Positions 12,430-24,703 of a stretch of 64,000 nucleotides of DNA are shown here, piece by piece; the first letter of the stretch is position 1, and each line of letters begins with the position of its first letter. Location of the stretch: the NCBI GenBank assembly GCA_008973525.1, contig WACJ01000057.1, forward strand, positions 62,001-126,000, written 5' to 3'. The notes beneath the pieces were generated by a model that saw only the letters and a list, made by a program, of their open reading frames with translations, was not told the DNA's origin and did no database searches. The translations under genes were made by a program, and so were the position numbers. The stretch is from Stenopsyche tienmushanensis (taxonomy: Eukaryota; Arthropoda; Insecta; Trichoptera; Stenopsychidae).

Positions 12430-12660
12430 TGCCGGTTGGGTGGTGACACGCAGGAGGTGGGAGTCGAAAGGAGTCGTTGATTGGCCTTGGCTGCGGAAAG
12501 ACGTCCTTCTCGCAGCTAGATCTCTATCTCTCTCGTGTTGAATAAAAAGTTAACTAAACAAGAGAGTCTTTTTATCCGACGCTCGTTCATCCCCATCCAT
12601 CCGTCCTACACACGATTCGAAAAAAATAATTTACCTGTGCGTTAGCGCGGCCATGCCGAG
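12430..12660 (+). mobile_element. LTR-retrotransposon LTR fragment (family L1, copy b)
   Basis: This is the clearest copy of family L1. The blocks GGAGTCGTTGATTGGCCTTG, a near-palindrome around GACGTCCTTCTCGCAGC, CTAGATCTCTATCTCTCTCG, then AATAAAAAGTT and GAGAGTCTTTTTATCCGACG match the minus-strand copy at 59500-59655 almost throughout. The AATAAA fits a polyadenylation signal at an R/U5 boundary. No primer-binding site is visible at the end, and no internal coding region follows. Confidence 0.6.
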
Positions 12661-14634
12661 TGCGAAGGAGCGGGGACTCCCAAAAACGCCTTCGCTCCTA
12701 CGTAACAATTACTATTAAAAAAACTCGTCGTAAAAGCAAAAAGGTCTGGCCTGATCATCTTATTGACAGGAGTGTTAATGCCGTCAGTTAGATGAATTAA
12801 TTTTTTTTGATTTTTTAATGTTTTTGATTTATATGATTTTTCCCTTTTTATAATCAATATGCAAGCGTAAAATGATGAATTTACGTTATTTAAGATTCAT
12901 GACGGTCTGAGGATAAATCATTCGGATTTTACTGCAACTCTGCAACAATGGAAAGAATCGGATCATTGAATTTTCAATTTGTTCTGCACTTATTCCATAG
13001 CCGAGTTTTGGCTCCTTCGGATATTTTTTACTCGCCCGAAAACTTTATAGCTCGATAAATCGTTCCATTTTCAGTTTTTGGCAAAGAAAACCTTAATAAT
13101 TACGTTTAAATAATTCAAAGGGGAGTCGCTTTTATTAAGGGGCGATATTTCGTACGAACGCTTCGCGCTCATATTGTTCCACAAACAATTTGAAATTGGT
13201 GTTATTGCAATTAATGCTAGCAAAAGGACTCCTCCAAAATTAGGCGCGTGTTATTAAACTTTGCCCGAATAATTAAGCAAAAAATGCTGAATGTAACCGT
13301 TTTTGGTGATAATAAATTCGGAATATTAGCGCGGAGTATTTAGCTTAAATTTGGGTTCCTCTTAATTAAATTTAGACACGGCCTCTTAATAAGCAGTCCG
13401 GATAATGGGCGATATCAATTATTCTTATTTTGTTGTTCGGATCATACGTTTATGTCTCGAATGGAGATATTATATCCGGAATTGAATGTAATAATGGCCA
13501 AGTTGTAAGTGAATGCCTAGACGGTGTGCCCAAACTGTGATTGCTAACCGCATTACCACCAGATTGAGTGATTGTATCGATGAACTAATGGAACCAAAGT
13601 TGGTGTATCACATCTGAAACGTTCCACTGAACAAATATAATCCCAACTCCTGCCGAAACACATATGTATACACATACTAATTTTCAGCAGTAGGTGATTT
13701 TATTCTATCGATTTGGCAAGCATAAGCGCACCGTTACGGTAGATAAATTTATGTAAATCTGATTGAGCATTGGATCAGCGATTAGATTTAGCAAAATGGT
13801 CGACAATTTATACGCAATCGATGAATATTCTAATCGTCCCTTTCGTATTATGTATTTAAATTGAATCAATTTCGCACGAGAGCGATCGGAATGTGACACC
13901 CTTTTGAACGGACGCATACTGTCGTACACATTCCAAGCGCTTACAAGCGATACGTTCTCCCAAATGTTCCTAAAAAATATTTTTTGCGCGGATAATTCAT
14001 ACGATGGTACATAATTTTATTTTTTGATTGATAGTATAAACAGTGCGAAGAACACGCCGAGCAATTTTCGTGGCGAATATTTCGCCAAATCACTTAGGAT
14101 AATGGAGGTCGCTTATTCAAGTCTTCCTTGTCTCGGTGTTAATTGCCATGCTTTCGCGCTTAGGCATCCTCAAAATAACTATCATACATTAAAATGACGA
14201 TGACAAAGGGCTTAACCGCACGCGTGTATAAATATGAATACTATTGTTCCATACATGCTATTTTCCGTGTAATTATGCTACATAAATTAATGCCCGCTCA
14301 GGAGTATGCGATGATGAACAAAATGGCCCACCCCTAAATGGATGCTATTTATAAAGAAAAAATATAGAAATCCATTGTATAGCTCGGTTATTATAATATC
14401 TTATTATGAGGGTTATTTATGGACAACGGAGGCTTCGTCTGTGTTTACGATCTAAATCATATTACGACATGTGGCAACTTCCGGAAGCAGCTTTCGACGT
14501 GATGGCAATCAATATTGCTTATATAAAAGAAGCCTGTGTCTTGACTTCCTGGTCTATGAAAGAAATCACATTTACCTTATTTATGATATAAATAAATTAA
14601 TTTTGAATTATTGAGATCAATGGATATACGTGGA
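12661..14634. other. Spacer without recognised features
   Basis: The sequence from 12950 to 13480 is moderately CpG-rich and looks single-copy within the window. The open frames (12642-12857, 13705-13929) carry no motifs. Confidence 0.35.
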
Positions 14635-14660
14635 TAGTTCCTAGAGTACCCGACCTGACG
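14635..14660 (+). repeat. Mariner M-B terminus-like fragment
   Basis: TAGTTCCTAGAGTACCCGAC resembles the M-B terminal inverted repeat (TAGTTCCAAAAGTATCCGAC at 5605) with the outermost bases lost. No partner terminus was found nearby. Confidence 0.45.
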
Positions 14661-14845
14661 TATTATACCCCTGTATTAAAGGGATCTTTTACTATGTTTC
14701 ACAAATAGGCTCTATGTCCTATATGTCAGATAGATTAAAATTTTACCTTTAAACCAGCACAAGATAATAAATGTTTTTGTATTTTGCAATGTATTTTTGA
14801 ACTTAATAAATCATTATTTTGTGCAATTGGTTTAAAGAAAATTAC

Positions 14846-15081
14846 CTCGGAGCTTCCAACGTCAGATGAAATCGAACTCTTAGAGCTTACATGAAGGACC
14901 CGGGTATGCATGTTTTGCCGAAAAATGCCATAAAAATCCCTAAAATAAAAGGGAGTGAACACAAGTTCTGTGTGTCCAACCGGTCCGCCTTTTGGACCGC
15001 TGGCACGACGAATGAGCGCCTCGCGATCGGACGCCATACCTGAACATGTCCACAGATCTGCGTCTATGAACGGAAACATCG
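14846..15081 (-). CDS. Candidate host-gene exon (unrecognised protein)
   Basis: On the minus strand a 236-bp open segment starts directly after a strong acceptor-like tract (TTATTTATTTTTTACAG). It ends at a donor-like GAG|GTAATT, exactly on a codon boundary. A 78-residue reading frame begins with Met two bases into the segment. Its start is MFPFIDADLWTCSG, followed by MASDREALIRRASGPKGGP, and it ends in a serine-rich tail. The central block (GMASDREALIR, then SGPK, then GP and HT) recurs in frame at 19467-19547. No domain is recognised. The case rests on the splice-like ends, the length and the second copy. The GT/AG sites could be coincidental, and a transposon-derived frame is an alternative because M-B terminus fragments lie near both copies. 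Confidence 0.35.
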
Positions 15082-15089
15082 CTGTAAAA

Positions 15090-16089
15090 AATAAATAAGC
15101 TGAAAGGAAACTATGTTGAGAAATAAAGATATTTTTTTCCAATTTTTTCTCATATCTCTGATGAGTTCACCATCAACAATAAAGAATCATTTGATCCCGT
15201 TTCCTCATATTTTTTCGCATTATTTTTAGCCTTACAAAGGCATATCGTCCGTGCATGCTGTTCCACTGATTATCCTTATTGTGAACATGTACATGAAAAT
15301 AAAACGAATTTTATTGGTACTTAGATCGATCTTAATTAAATCATGGTACAGGATCTTTTTATCTTTCGAAAGCCACGTTATTCAATTTAAAGCCACGCTT
15401 TGGACTTTATCTGAGCATTGTGAGATAAAAAAATAAAGTACGTCACGTTTTCGGTAAAAAGCCCTTTTAATTCGTCCAAAGATTTCGACTTAAAATCAAT
15501 GGATAAAGTGGATTATTCAAATGGTTTTTGGGCGATTTAAACCTAAATTCAATCTTAGCCAATAATTATGTCATTTCCTCTGAACAATCGGACCTTGGAC
15601 GGATATTTAAACAGAATTATGCATTCAAAATTATGGCCTATGCAAGTCTTCATTCTTTAATGAAGCTTTTTATTTATTCAGGGTGTTAATCTTTCGTCAG
15701 GGTCATGAATTACAAAGCGTTAAAGCTTGCACATCTTTAAGATTTTGGTCAACAATTCTCTTTTATTTAAGATAAGTTCATCCTTTAATTGTTCGCTTAA
15801 ATTACAGCAATCGTGTGTAGGAATTTAGATTGAAAACGCTGAAGAATATCAATATTGAAGATCGATGTGGTACTCTTAATATACTATTTTAAAATAATAT
15901 TTTAAGGCATTTAAGGTAGCACGTACTCAGGAGGTCTAATTTTTGATGACTTTTTTTTCAAATTTTGAGATAATCATGCCAACCAAATGTCTTCGATATC
16001 CATATCATTCATATCTTCTGTGGCACTGCAGACAGATTGCGTTTGCAATAACGACAGCAATCGTTTCTTGCGCGTACACCATTGTTGGT
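15090..16089. other. Spacer without recognised features
   Basis: It contains a 61-codon open frame (15251-15436) without motifs. I see no repeat or gene. Confidence 0.35.
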
Positions 16090-16285
16090 TTGCTGATAAC
16101 GCGCCAGAAGCAGAAGTCGTGAAGAGTCGTCAAATAACCTTGACTGGGAGATGACGTCCTTCCCACTGCCAGGTCTCGTGGTAATAAAAAAATATCTAAG
16201 ACAAGAAACTTTCTATTCTACTCCACGTCAAAGCAAACGTCATATGCCACAATTCGCTTCATTGGTGTCAGAAGTGGTGTCTAGC
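16090..16285 (+). mobile_element. LTR-retrotransposon LTR fragment (family L1, copy c)
   Basis: It shares with copy a the order GTCGTGAAGAGTCGTC, CCTTGACTGGGAGA, GACGTCCTTCCCACTGCCAG, ATATCTAAGAC, AACTTTCTATTCTACTC. It also ends in the primer-site-like TGGTGTCAGAAGTGG at about 16263. The region behind it is not gag; it runs into a DNA-transposon fragment. Confidence 0.55.
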
Positions 16286-16289
16286 GAAT

Positions 16290-16540
16290 TAAATATATAC
16301 AGGTTAACAGCGCCATTGCATGGGGATGTATTTGGTGCTAGTGTGTCTCAAGTGGATTGGTATCATCCCCATATCCATTCAGAAATGGGCCTCGTTGCTA
16401 AAGATGAATTCTTGGCAAAACATTTCTTGAACGGAGCGCTAATTTTGAAAATAAAATTTGATAATTTTCACACGTTATTCAACATTATAAGCTTTTATAA
16501 TAATTTGCCATATATCAATAAATAATTTATAATAGATTTA
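16290..16540 (-). mobile_element. Tc3-like transposon fragment (same family as 8330-8850)
   Basis: CGAACGGAGCGCTAATTTTG, AAAATAAAATTTGATAATTT and AATTTGCCATATA match 8755-8850 in order. The part before it (GCCATTGCATGGGGATG) resembles, in reverse, 5900-5930 beside the M-B copy. The piece appears to be a composite of broken DNA-transposon sequence without a readable frame. Confidence 0.5.
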
Positions 16541-18434
16541 ATATATGTTTTTTTAATAAGATGGCCGCCATTATCTAATAAACTTCAAGCGTTCTTATTG
16601 AAAAATTCTATATTTTACATTTAGAATTTGATAAAATTAAACGTGTTTGAAACATTTTTTTTAAATAAATATCCGCTCAAAGTATTCTTCGAGCAGCACA
16701 AAAAATGTTGATCGTTAAGTCTGAAAATTTTGTGGTAATTTCATCCTTATTAAAATAATGAAGAAGTTTTTGCGTACATTTTTTGGGTATAAGATAATTT
16801 GGAGGGAATTATGCATCAATTAACCGAATTTCGAGAAGGAATTTTATCTTATTTAAAGTAGTCAAATCGGAATTCTCAGTTTTAATATCCTTTTGATTTA
16901 AAGTAAAATCTAAAAGCTTTCCTAACTTGGAAAGTATTCCAAGCCTGTATTTAATTGTCCGTTGATAATATTCAGAAAAGTTTTCCTCCATCGTTTTCTT
17001 TGTAACCATTGACACGGAAGACTTGTAATTTACTCCATTTCAGCTTTCATGAATGAACGACTCTTTATTGAAGTGTCTCCAACTTTTCGGCCCCGGATAG
17101 TTTCGGCGACGAAAAGAAGCCCCCGTGGCAGACGTGAAAAATTAATTTCGGGCACACGCGACCGATATTTCGGCCCAACTGCCTCCAAGGTCTAAAAACT
17201 TGCGGCGAAATTTGATACTTTTCACTAATGGAAATAAAACGAGCTCCCCGCTATTTAATGGTATATATTCAATTCCTTTGGGGAAGATCGAGCGCATATA
17301 TTCGATATGTGGACGTTTTATTCATGGGATATTGAAGGGTTGCTATTTGATATATTAATTTGGCTCGGAATACTTGTAATTCATGAAATAGTTTGGTCGT
17401 AGGGGATTGAAATACTTATGGGGAAGGATTGATGAATTTTTAGTTGTATCATAATTCAAGCGTAGGTTGACTTTTTGAAAGAGATATGACAGGTATATTT
17501 CAAGAGTACTTTGAGACCCTCGCTGGATAACGTCCTTACCCTCTGCAAGACATTTATTCCGGGAGGAAATTAAAGAATTTCTGGAGAGAGACGGTGGGGT
17601 GAATGAGACGCGTCACCAACAGACAAACACTTTGCGATTTTATTTGCGGTAACCGCTAAAAATAAATTCTTATATCTTTATTTATTTTAATAATATTTAT
17701 GAAAAATATCGGTGCGCAGTTTAGGCGTTGGAGATCGCTCGAGAAGGAATTCGATCCCTTCTCAACCGTATTTTATGAGGGTATAATAAAGGATCATGAA
17801 GATGTTAGAATTTTTTCAGGTTCGAATGGAGTAGTAACGCCGAACAGTAATAGGTATCCAAGGCTATCGAATGATCGTTTTCGAATTTTATTTTTAGCTT
17901 TATTTCCCATTCGAAAAAAGAAATACAAGCGAGGCTTTTCAATAAATTCACAGTCAACTTAATTATCAGCAATGGTCGAAACCGACTGTATGGCGATATT
18001 TATTGCATTGGCAATTTTTGAAAACCGAATAGTAGCAATATTATTTATATATTCGCATCGCGTTTCCGTTTGATAGATAAATTTTGAACCAGGCTGTACA
18101 TTCGTAGCTTGACCACCCGACCATTTTTTGTAGTGTACCCATAGATTCTGAATATTTTATATTAATAAAACCAACACTAGCAATTTATATTAGTCCATTA
18201 AAATATACATTATAGCAGCCGAAATAATGAGTTAATACAGCAACGAAGCTTTTAAAACTCTAATTTTCAGATGAATATAAATGAGTATTGTTTATTATTT
18301 TTAACAGTGTTGATAAATTTGTATTTTTTGTATAAAAATGTTATATTATTTTGGTCTATTTTCATCAAAATAATGATAGTTTTGATAAAATTGAAGTATA
18401 AAAATTAGATAATGTAAACAAATTTTATATATTA
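16541..18434. other. Spacer without recognised features
   Basis: An 87-codon open frame at 17699-17962 and a 68-codon one at 16809-17015 (minus) have no recognisable motifs. The section 17030-17300 is CpG-richer and single-copy in the window. Confidence 0.35.
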
Positions 18435-18560
18435 CTAGTAATTACCAAGCATACGTTACAATGCCACCCTTAAAGAAAGAAAGTATTAGTGTTTTAATTC
18501 TGTTTATTAACTCTTCCAGCGATCGTGCTTAGTAATTTTTTGAAAGATACATAAGATACA
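18435..18560 (-). mobile_element. Helitron H1, 3' terminal fragment
   Basis: On the minus strand the fragment ends GGCATTGTAACGTATGCTTG...CTAG and is followed by T, the Helitron 3' terminus form. It aligns with the ends of the two H1 copies at 61961 and 62988, including the imperfect hairpin, a CACCCTTAAAGA-type block and GATCGTGCTTAGTAATT. The rest of the element is absent. Confidence 0.65.
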
Positions 18561-19320
18561 TTTTTTCCCGTCCAAAAGATTATGCTTATGCCTTGCTAAT
18601 GAAGTGTTTATGAATACACAATATTTTTCCATATGGTGCGTACCGTCTGGTAATAAATGAGAAGGGCGTGAGCAGCCCATATGCAGCTATCCATGTGAGA
18701 AGCGTGCACGCATACCCTGTGTGTCTCTGCACTTTATTGATGCTCACGTTTTAATTCAAATAGCATATCAGTATAAATCACTGGGATACAACATCTCTTT
18801 GAAATTTTTCATTTCAAACTGTAGCTTCGATGATAATATTCATTTTTTTTTCACTAAAAGCATGATACTTTTGCTACACGTCGTGGTCAGTTTATATTTC
18901 GAAGAATTATAGACACACATATTTATCAGTGTTAAAATACACAATTCAAATATAATTTTATGTATCATTTAATCAATGCCTGTTCATGTAATTCAAATCA
19001 AAAAGCCACTTTTAGCATTTTATCACGCTGATGCACGCACCACGTTGAAAAACACTGTTATCAATGCAGTAAGCTTTTTTTATAGGCATCACTAAAATTT
19101 CATTTCAATCCATTAGCTGGTTTAAGAATCATATCAATATTACGAAAGAAGTAGATTTTCATGAATTTCTTGCGAAATCGCTTGGACTTTGGGTGAAATA
19201 CCCAGAATTTAAGCGAATCTTAGCGCAGACCACCAGGACTGCAATCCAGAAAATCCAATTTATTTTTTAAAGTTAACTGATACTATTGTAACGCATGTTT
19301 TAAATAATATACAAAGATTG
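18561..19320. other. Spacer without recognised features
   Basis: No supported reading frame or repeat. Confidence 0.35.
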
Positions 19321-19352
19321 TCCCAAATGTACCCGACCTAATGTATAGATGG
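19321..19352 (+). repeat. Mariner M-B terminus-like fragment
   Basis: TCCCAAATGTACCCGACCTA followed by ATGTATAGATGG parallels the subterminal sequence of the M-B element at 22425 (TCCCAGAAGTGCCCGAACTT, then ATGTATATAGATGG). The outermost bases are lost. Confidence 0.5.
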
Positions 19353-19466
19353 TGGTTGTATGTAACTATGATAGAAAGTGTCTAGATGCTACATTGCTTC
19401 CGTGATGCTACAGATCTTATAAAGTGCTGCAAAAAGCACTAAAAGAGAACGGAGTAGCCATTAGGT

Positions 19467-19547
19467 TTGTATGCTCAATCGGTCCAATTTTCGGACCGCT
19501 GATATGACGAATGAGCGCCTCGCGATCGGATGCCATACCTGAACATA
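19467..19547 (-). pseudogene. Second copy of the exon-like block at 14846-15081
   Basis: About 80 bp match positions 14968-15047 on the same strand. The shared frame reads GMASDREALIR, then SGPK, GP and HT, with several changes at third codon positions. A stop lies 8 codons after the TPFSF block, and upstream there is no open exon of comparable length. Similarity starts at ATGTTCAGGTATGG on both copies, which leaves room for an AG acceptor. It may be a degenerate exon duplicate or a piece of a mobile element. Confidence 0.3.
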
Positions 19548-19739
19548 ACGATAACGGGATTAGACAACTAAGTATATATTATAAAAACGGACAGAGTCAA
19601 TCAGTGTTGTTTCGTGTAAAGTAGAAGGGTCGAGTAAAATAAAAATCATCTCTCGACTGGTATTCTGCTTTTTGCGCCTCAAGCTCAGTTGCGCCCGTGG
19701 CGGGCGCCTGCTTTGCCATGCCCTTGTTGCGGCCTTGCT

Positions 19740-19990
19740 AAATATTCTCAAATATTTATTCGAATTATCGATCGTGCTGTCGATCTGCCCAAATTTAAAC
19801 ACAGACGTGTAGCTGTCGCTGAAAACACAGACGTGTATCGTTTGGGAGAAGAAATGATCGAACATTAATTTGCTATCAACAGTGTTGAGGTTCATTTATT
19901 AATATACGAGTATGACTCACGCTGCGCAGTACTGAGAGAAAAGTGGTGCATATACGAATATGGCGTCTATATTTAACTCAATATAAAATT
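19740..19990 (+). repeat. Dispersed repeat family D1 copy
   Basis: It contains GATCGTGCTGTCGATCTGCC, GCTATCAACAGTGTTGAGGT, TCATTTATTAATATACGA, a GACTCACGCTGCGCAGTACT block and ACGAATATGGCGTCTAT. These recur in the same order at 47900-48170. It is non-coding. Confidence 0.6.
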
Positions 19991-21527
19991 AACTCACTAA
20001 TTCCGAACGCTCATGTGATTCGCCCTAATATGTGTATTTTACAAAAATAAATAATAAATACTCATCGGAATAAAATTTTTGAAACTTGAAAAACATATAA
20101 AAATATATATGATCAGGCAAGGAATAAAGAATGAAGCGAATCTTAAGACATGATTCTTGCTGACTTGCAGGAAATATATATTTTTTTAGTCAAAATGTTT
20201 TCAACTTAATAATTTTAACACGTCTATCGTTTCTGTAGCATATTGGAAACGTTCAGACAATAAATAAAAAAAATATTTAGAAGAATGTAAGACCGTTCGG
20301 TCAACTTTTCTTGATCTAGTGTGGTTTTCGACTCGAGTTGGAATCCTCTCTCAGATGCCGTAACGACCTCGTCTGATTCTATTATGGACTGTCTTCCCTG
20401 AACTTTTTTTACTTAACTTCAACCAACTCCCTGCCAGGGTCGGCAAACAACAGTGGTCACGTTCCAGGTTTTCTTCCCGTCTGAACTATCGCGAATAGTT
20501 TGCAGGGAGTCGTTTCGGAGGCATTCGCCACAATGGCCTAGTCATCTAAACTTCGATTCACAAAGCAAACAACAAGTTTTGTATGCAAAAATATATACCA
20601 GAACTCGGTTATCGTGAGACAAAGGCAAAGTTTATGGGCGAGCAATTTCCATCTCGTGTTTTGTTCCATATATCTGTTCCCATAATTTATAGCCGTGGTC
20701 TGATGCAAATTTTTCAAAATTGATAAACAAACCAAATTTAATATTTGTTTGAAGCAAGTTGAAGCTTTCGCAAAGCCTCGATCTATGTAAGTTAAATTTG
20801 CTTTGCCCGGGGAATACAAAGTTTATCCTGTTAACACAGTTGCACTCCTTGTGCCGCTTCATTAGTTTCGAGCACTTTAAATCCTTTAATCTGCATGCTT
20901 AATCACGTGCTACAGGATCACCTTCCTCTAAATAAATAACGTTCGACATGTTTGCTCAAGGTCCCAATTTTTCGCTCAATAATGGTTACCGCATTACATA
21001 ATAATTCAGAGGAGCGTACGAAACGTTTTCGCTACATTATGTGAGGGGTTAAAAGCAAACATGGCCGCCTTTTACATTCGAATTTCGAAGGAGAAGTCAT
21101 GTTTTATTTTTCTTTTTTTCGAATTTAAAATAACATTCAAAACTAAAAGCAAAATGATGTGACCTCAATCACCACCGTGAAATTTATGGCTTCTGCGTAA
21201 TTGTCGAATTATGCCGATGCTTAATTCAATTACGGAATAAAGCGTATATTAAATTTAAATTAGAGTCGTAAAGGAGCCCATAAAAGGAACCGGGATAAAT
21301 ATCATGAATTTCAAACATAAAAACAATTCGCTCGGACGAATTCAAATATGATATCTGCAAAAAGAATGAATTAATAGCGACACATGGAGGTCGCTGTTAA
21401 AATATCAGGGATTACTGTTTTTATATGTAATCGCAGTATGTCAGTTGAAAATTCGTATTTGAAGACATCAAGGCGAATGTGTTGAAAACAAATTATTTTC
21501 TATATAAAATATCTGGTAAAACAACTA
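19991..21527. other. Spacer without recognised features
   Basis: A denser, more GC-balanced stretch at 20320-20530 is unmatched elsewhere in the window. Minus-strand open frames near 20538-20862 have no motifs. Confidence 0.35.
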
Positions 21528-21939
21528 TTAGATGTATCGAAAAGTCTTGCCGGCTGTTTAACAATGAATTGCTCACAATGCACATCTGCAGCTATTGTTT
21601 CGACAGGTTTCATAAATTTATAATGAATAAATAACACCAAACGCAGAAAATAAACTTGCGGGTCGTCAATCCGGGTTTCGGAGTCGGAAATATTTTTATA
21701 TCTCACCCATTAACTTTGACGCTTTATGTTGTTATAAACAACCCATTTTTCATCCCCAGTCAAAATTCGATGCAAAAAAGGACGATTTTTTTGTCTCAAC
21801 AAAAAAATTTCGTCGCTCTCCTTTATTATCATCGAACAGTTCGTGCGGCATCTTGGATGCTGTCTTCACCATGTCTGGACATAAACTGAGCTCAAACAGA
21901 CGTCTATCAAAATCTGCAGGGACTTATCGATACTCCTAA
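21528..21939 (-). mobile_element. Internally deleted mariner (family M-A) with both ends
   Basis: It is 412 bp, flanked by TA at 21526-21527 and 21940-21941. The ends are TTAGATGTATCGAAAAGTCT and, inward from the right, TTAGGAGTATCGATAAGTCC. Read on the minus strand the interior encodes RPFLHRILTGDEKWVVYNN. This is the mariner block with the first catalytic Asp (DE in GDEKW). The HTH, second and third Asp regions are absent. It complements the 738-1109 copy, which keeps the second Asp block only. Confidence 0.8.
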
Positions 21940-21941
21940 TA

Positions 21942-22424
21942 TATAAAATACCGGTTGTCGTTCCGGTTCAGTTCCAAACAAAAATAGATTGAATCAGTTA
22001 CGGGTTTTCTATTTGGGAAATATAGCATAATTTAGAATATTTTATTCCTTCTTTTATAATAAGCAGTTTACACGAGTAGTTTTGTTCAATTTATAATTTA
22101 CAGTCAACCCTTCTATAACGTCCACTTTGTTTGCATCGTCTTTTGCGTAAATAACGGATAAAATAAGACAATGCCCCTATTTGACAATGATTATTTTTAG
22201 ACATAATTTTCTTAAATGTATTATATTTCTGAATTATTTATCAGAATTAACCCTTTAAGTGGATGTGACGTATATATCCGTCAAGATCAAAATCCATGCA
22301 AAGTGGGTATGACGGATATATCCGCATTGTGAAAATTAAACAAACCTCAATTGAAAATGACGGATTTGTCCGATTGTACATGACACTTTTAACAGTGATA
22401 AATAATTTTGAAGGTGTTAAGATA
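21942..22424. other. Spacer between two mariner derivatives
   Basis: A local feature is three nearby copies of GACGGAT(A/T)T(A/G)TCCG-like palindromes at about 22267-22373 (for example GACGGATATATCCG). No gene is seen. Confidence 0.4.
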
Positions 22425-22996
22425 CGAGGGTAGTCCCAGAAGTGCCCGAACTTATGTATATAGATGGCAGTTTTGTTTAAAAAAATTACAATGATTGAAA
22501 GTATCTATCTTATAAAGATTTCAGTTCAACCAAATATCAAAGCCGAACTAGATTCTACATAAGGGAGTCTGTTCCTTCGTTTACAACCGTAAAATATTGG
22601 GTGACAGGGTTTAAACGAGGCCGTACAAGTTGCCAAGGCGATCGTCGCAGAGATCGATCAAAGGAGATGACCACGCCAAAAATTGGCAAAAAACTTCATA
22701 AAATTGTATTGGATGCCCATCAACGGAACGTGTGCGAGCTATCAAATATGATAGGCGTTTCAAAAAATGCTATACATCGCATATTGACTTAAAATTTGCA
22801 TATGATAAAGCTGTGCGCAAGATAGGTGCCGCGTTTGCTCAAAATGAAACATGTGTCCATCACTTTACACCTAACATAAAGGAGTTTCGGCTCCAAAGAA
22901 GGCGTCAGTTTTATGGGATGTGCCTGAAATAACTTTTTATTATTATTTTCAGAAAGGAAAAAAAATCAACGGCGGCTACTTTTGGAACTACCCTCG
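22425..22996 (+). mobile_element. Internally deleted mariner (family M-B) with both ends
   Basis: It is 572 bp, flanked by TA at 22423-22424 and 22997-22998. The termini are CGAGGGTAGTCCCAGAAGT and, inward from the right, CGAGGGTAGTTCCAAAAGTA. The interior begins with the mariner N-terminus: GFKRGRTSCQGD, then EMTTPKIGKKLHKIV, then a second HTH helix (VCELSNMIGVSKNAIHRIL). It then jumps to the HHFTPNIKE block that follows the first catalytic Asp, whose DE residues are lost. About 0.7 kb of the usual 1.3 kb is missing, so it is non-autonomous. Confidence 0.85.
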
Positions 22997-22998
22997 TA

Positions 22999-24703
22999 GT
23001 TCGATATCTTAAATTTGCCTTTTTTTATTCAAAAACCATTGATTCAATTTGTTTTCGTTTGAATATTCGATTCCATTGTTTTTTCTCAAGCTCCAAGAAG
23101 ATTAAAAGAACTTTCTCGTATTCACAGGCAGAAATAACTTTTGCATAGCCAAATGCAAGAAAGTGGTGAAGATAAATAACGTAACGGTTGGCTGGAGCTT
23201 TCTTCGGTGTCACTCTGATTGCCTTTGGGCCAGAAACACAAATAAGACCACGTGGTCTTTATAATACCCTTTTCTTGAAGCCGAGGGTGAAATAAAACGG
23301 GATATCAACCCCGTCTGGGTCAGCCATAAATCTGAAAACGGCGAAAATCACTTGCCGAAGTGGGGAGACAGTGCTAATTTGTTCTAAAAGCACAAATCCG
23401 CATTATTCGATTAGGCTCAAACAATTTTTAGCCATGCGGAAATGAAAGGCGTGATGATAAATGAGTGAGGTATGTGGAAATAAGCGAAAATTTAACTTTT
23501 TCTGATCTATTTGAATAACGCCCGGCACACTTTTTTAGGGGGCAAACAGCCCCCGACCGCATTCGGTGGTCGAGCACTGAATACCAAATGGCTTTTTAAT
23601 GTAATGAACACATAAAAAATAGACATGACCCCTGAAATATTATAGGAAAAAGAATAAGTTATGGTGTTGCGAGCAGTTGAGCCTCTGATCCCTGTCGGCC
23701 CAAACATTATTTTTCAAATATCCCAAACATCGCGGCTCGACACGAAAATCTTGTCGTATTTAAAAAAAAACTTTCCTCGAAAAATTGATGTATATTTTTT
23801 GATGAGTTTTAATACATTTTTAATACTGATAATTATTTAAAAGTTGATAGTATTGAATCAAAACAGAATTAGTACAATTTTGCGAAGGAGTTGTGATATA
23901 TATTATATATTGTATCTTAAAAAAAGGATATTATATGATGGTTTCACTTAAAGTTAATAAATTTGTATTGAATACACATGTTTTGTTTAGAAAAATCAGC
24001 CTTGAGGCTCTATTTATGTACCCAAAACGTGTTTTTAACCTGACGTTTTAGGCCAATGTGTAACCTGAGATAAAAAATGGGCTCCGTTCAATAATGTCAA
24101 TAAAACACAATGTTAGTTTATGTCGATTCAACCCTTATTGTTAAATCCCAAGGCACAGTTGCACTCAAAAAGTTAACGCTCCAGGTCTATTGGGATGGAA
24201 TAGGAATCGTACACAGCCTCTCTTGTTTCTACCAGACCATGAACAAATTCGTTTCGTCAACATTAGGAACAGTCTATAATGAATGAGGAAATAGTCGGCC
24301 ATTGTACAAAGGTAACAACCAAAATTATGAACTGTGGCGTAGCATTTCTCTGGTCGAAATCCAAAGCTTAAATTAGTTTTTGAATTGTTCCCCATGAACA
24401 AAATGATTCAATTATATGGCGAAAATTCCACAAAGTCACTACGAAATAGAAAATAAGCTCCCATGGGGTTTATTTAAAAGTTAAATGGTACGTTGTGGTA
24501 GTGCGGACAGGTGATTGTTTGCTATTGCAATTTCGATGCATTTACCATTGCACAATTTCTCTCGAATAAATTTGGCCTTTATGCATTTGCAACCTTAGTA
24601 TGACAAATTTGATTTAAATTTAAATGGGGACTACTATGCAATTATATATAATTTCTATCGTATAATAATCATAATGAAAAATATCAACGATGATATAAAT
24701 TAA
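22999..24703. other. Spacer without recognised features
   Basis: Open frames of 60-80 codons are present on the minus strand (23025-23213, 23507-23707, 24165-24401). No motif or repeat membership is visible. Confidence 0.35.

Noticed and set aside
19560..19895. 111-codon minus-strand frame
   Set aside because: It overlaps a D1 repeat copy and has no recognised domain. Its GC-rich part (about 19680-19735) gives an equally open frame in another phase, so coding is not supported.
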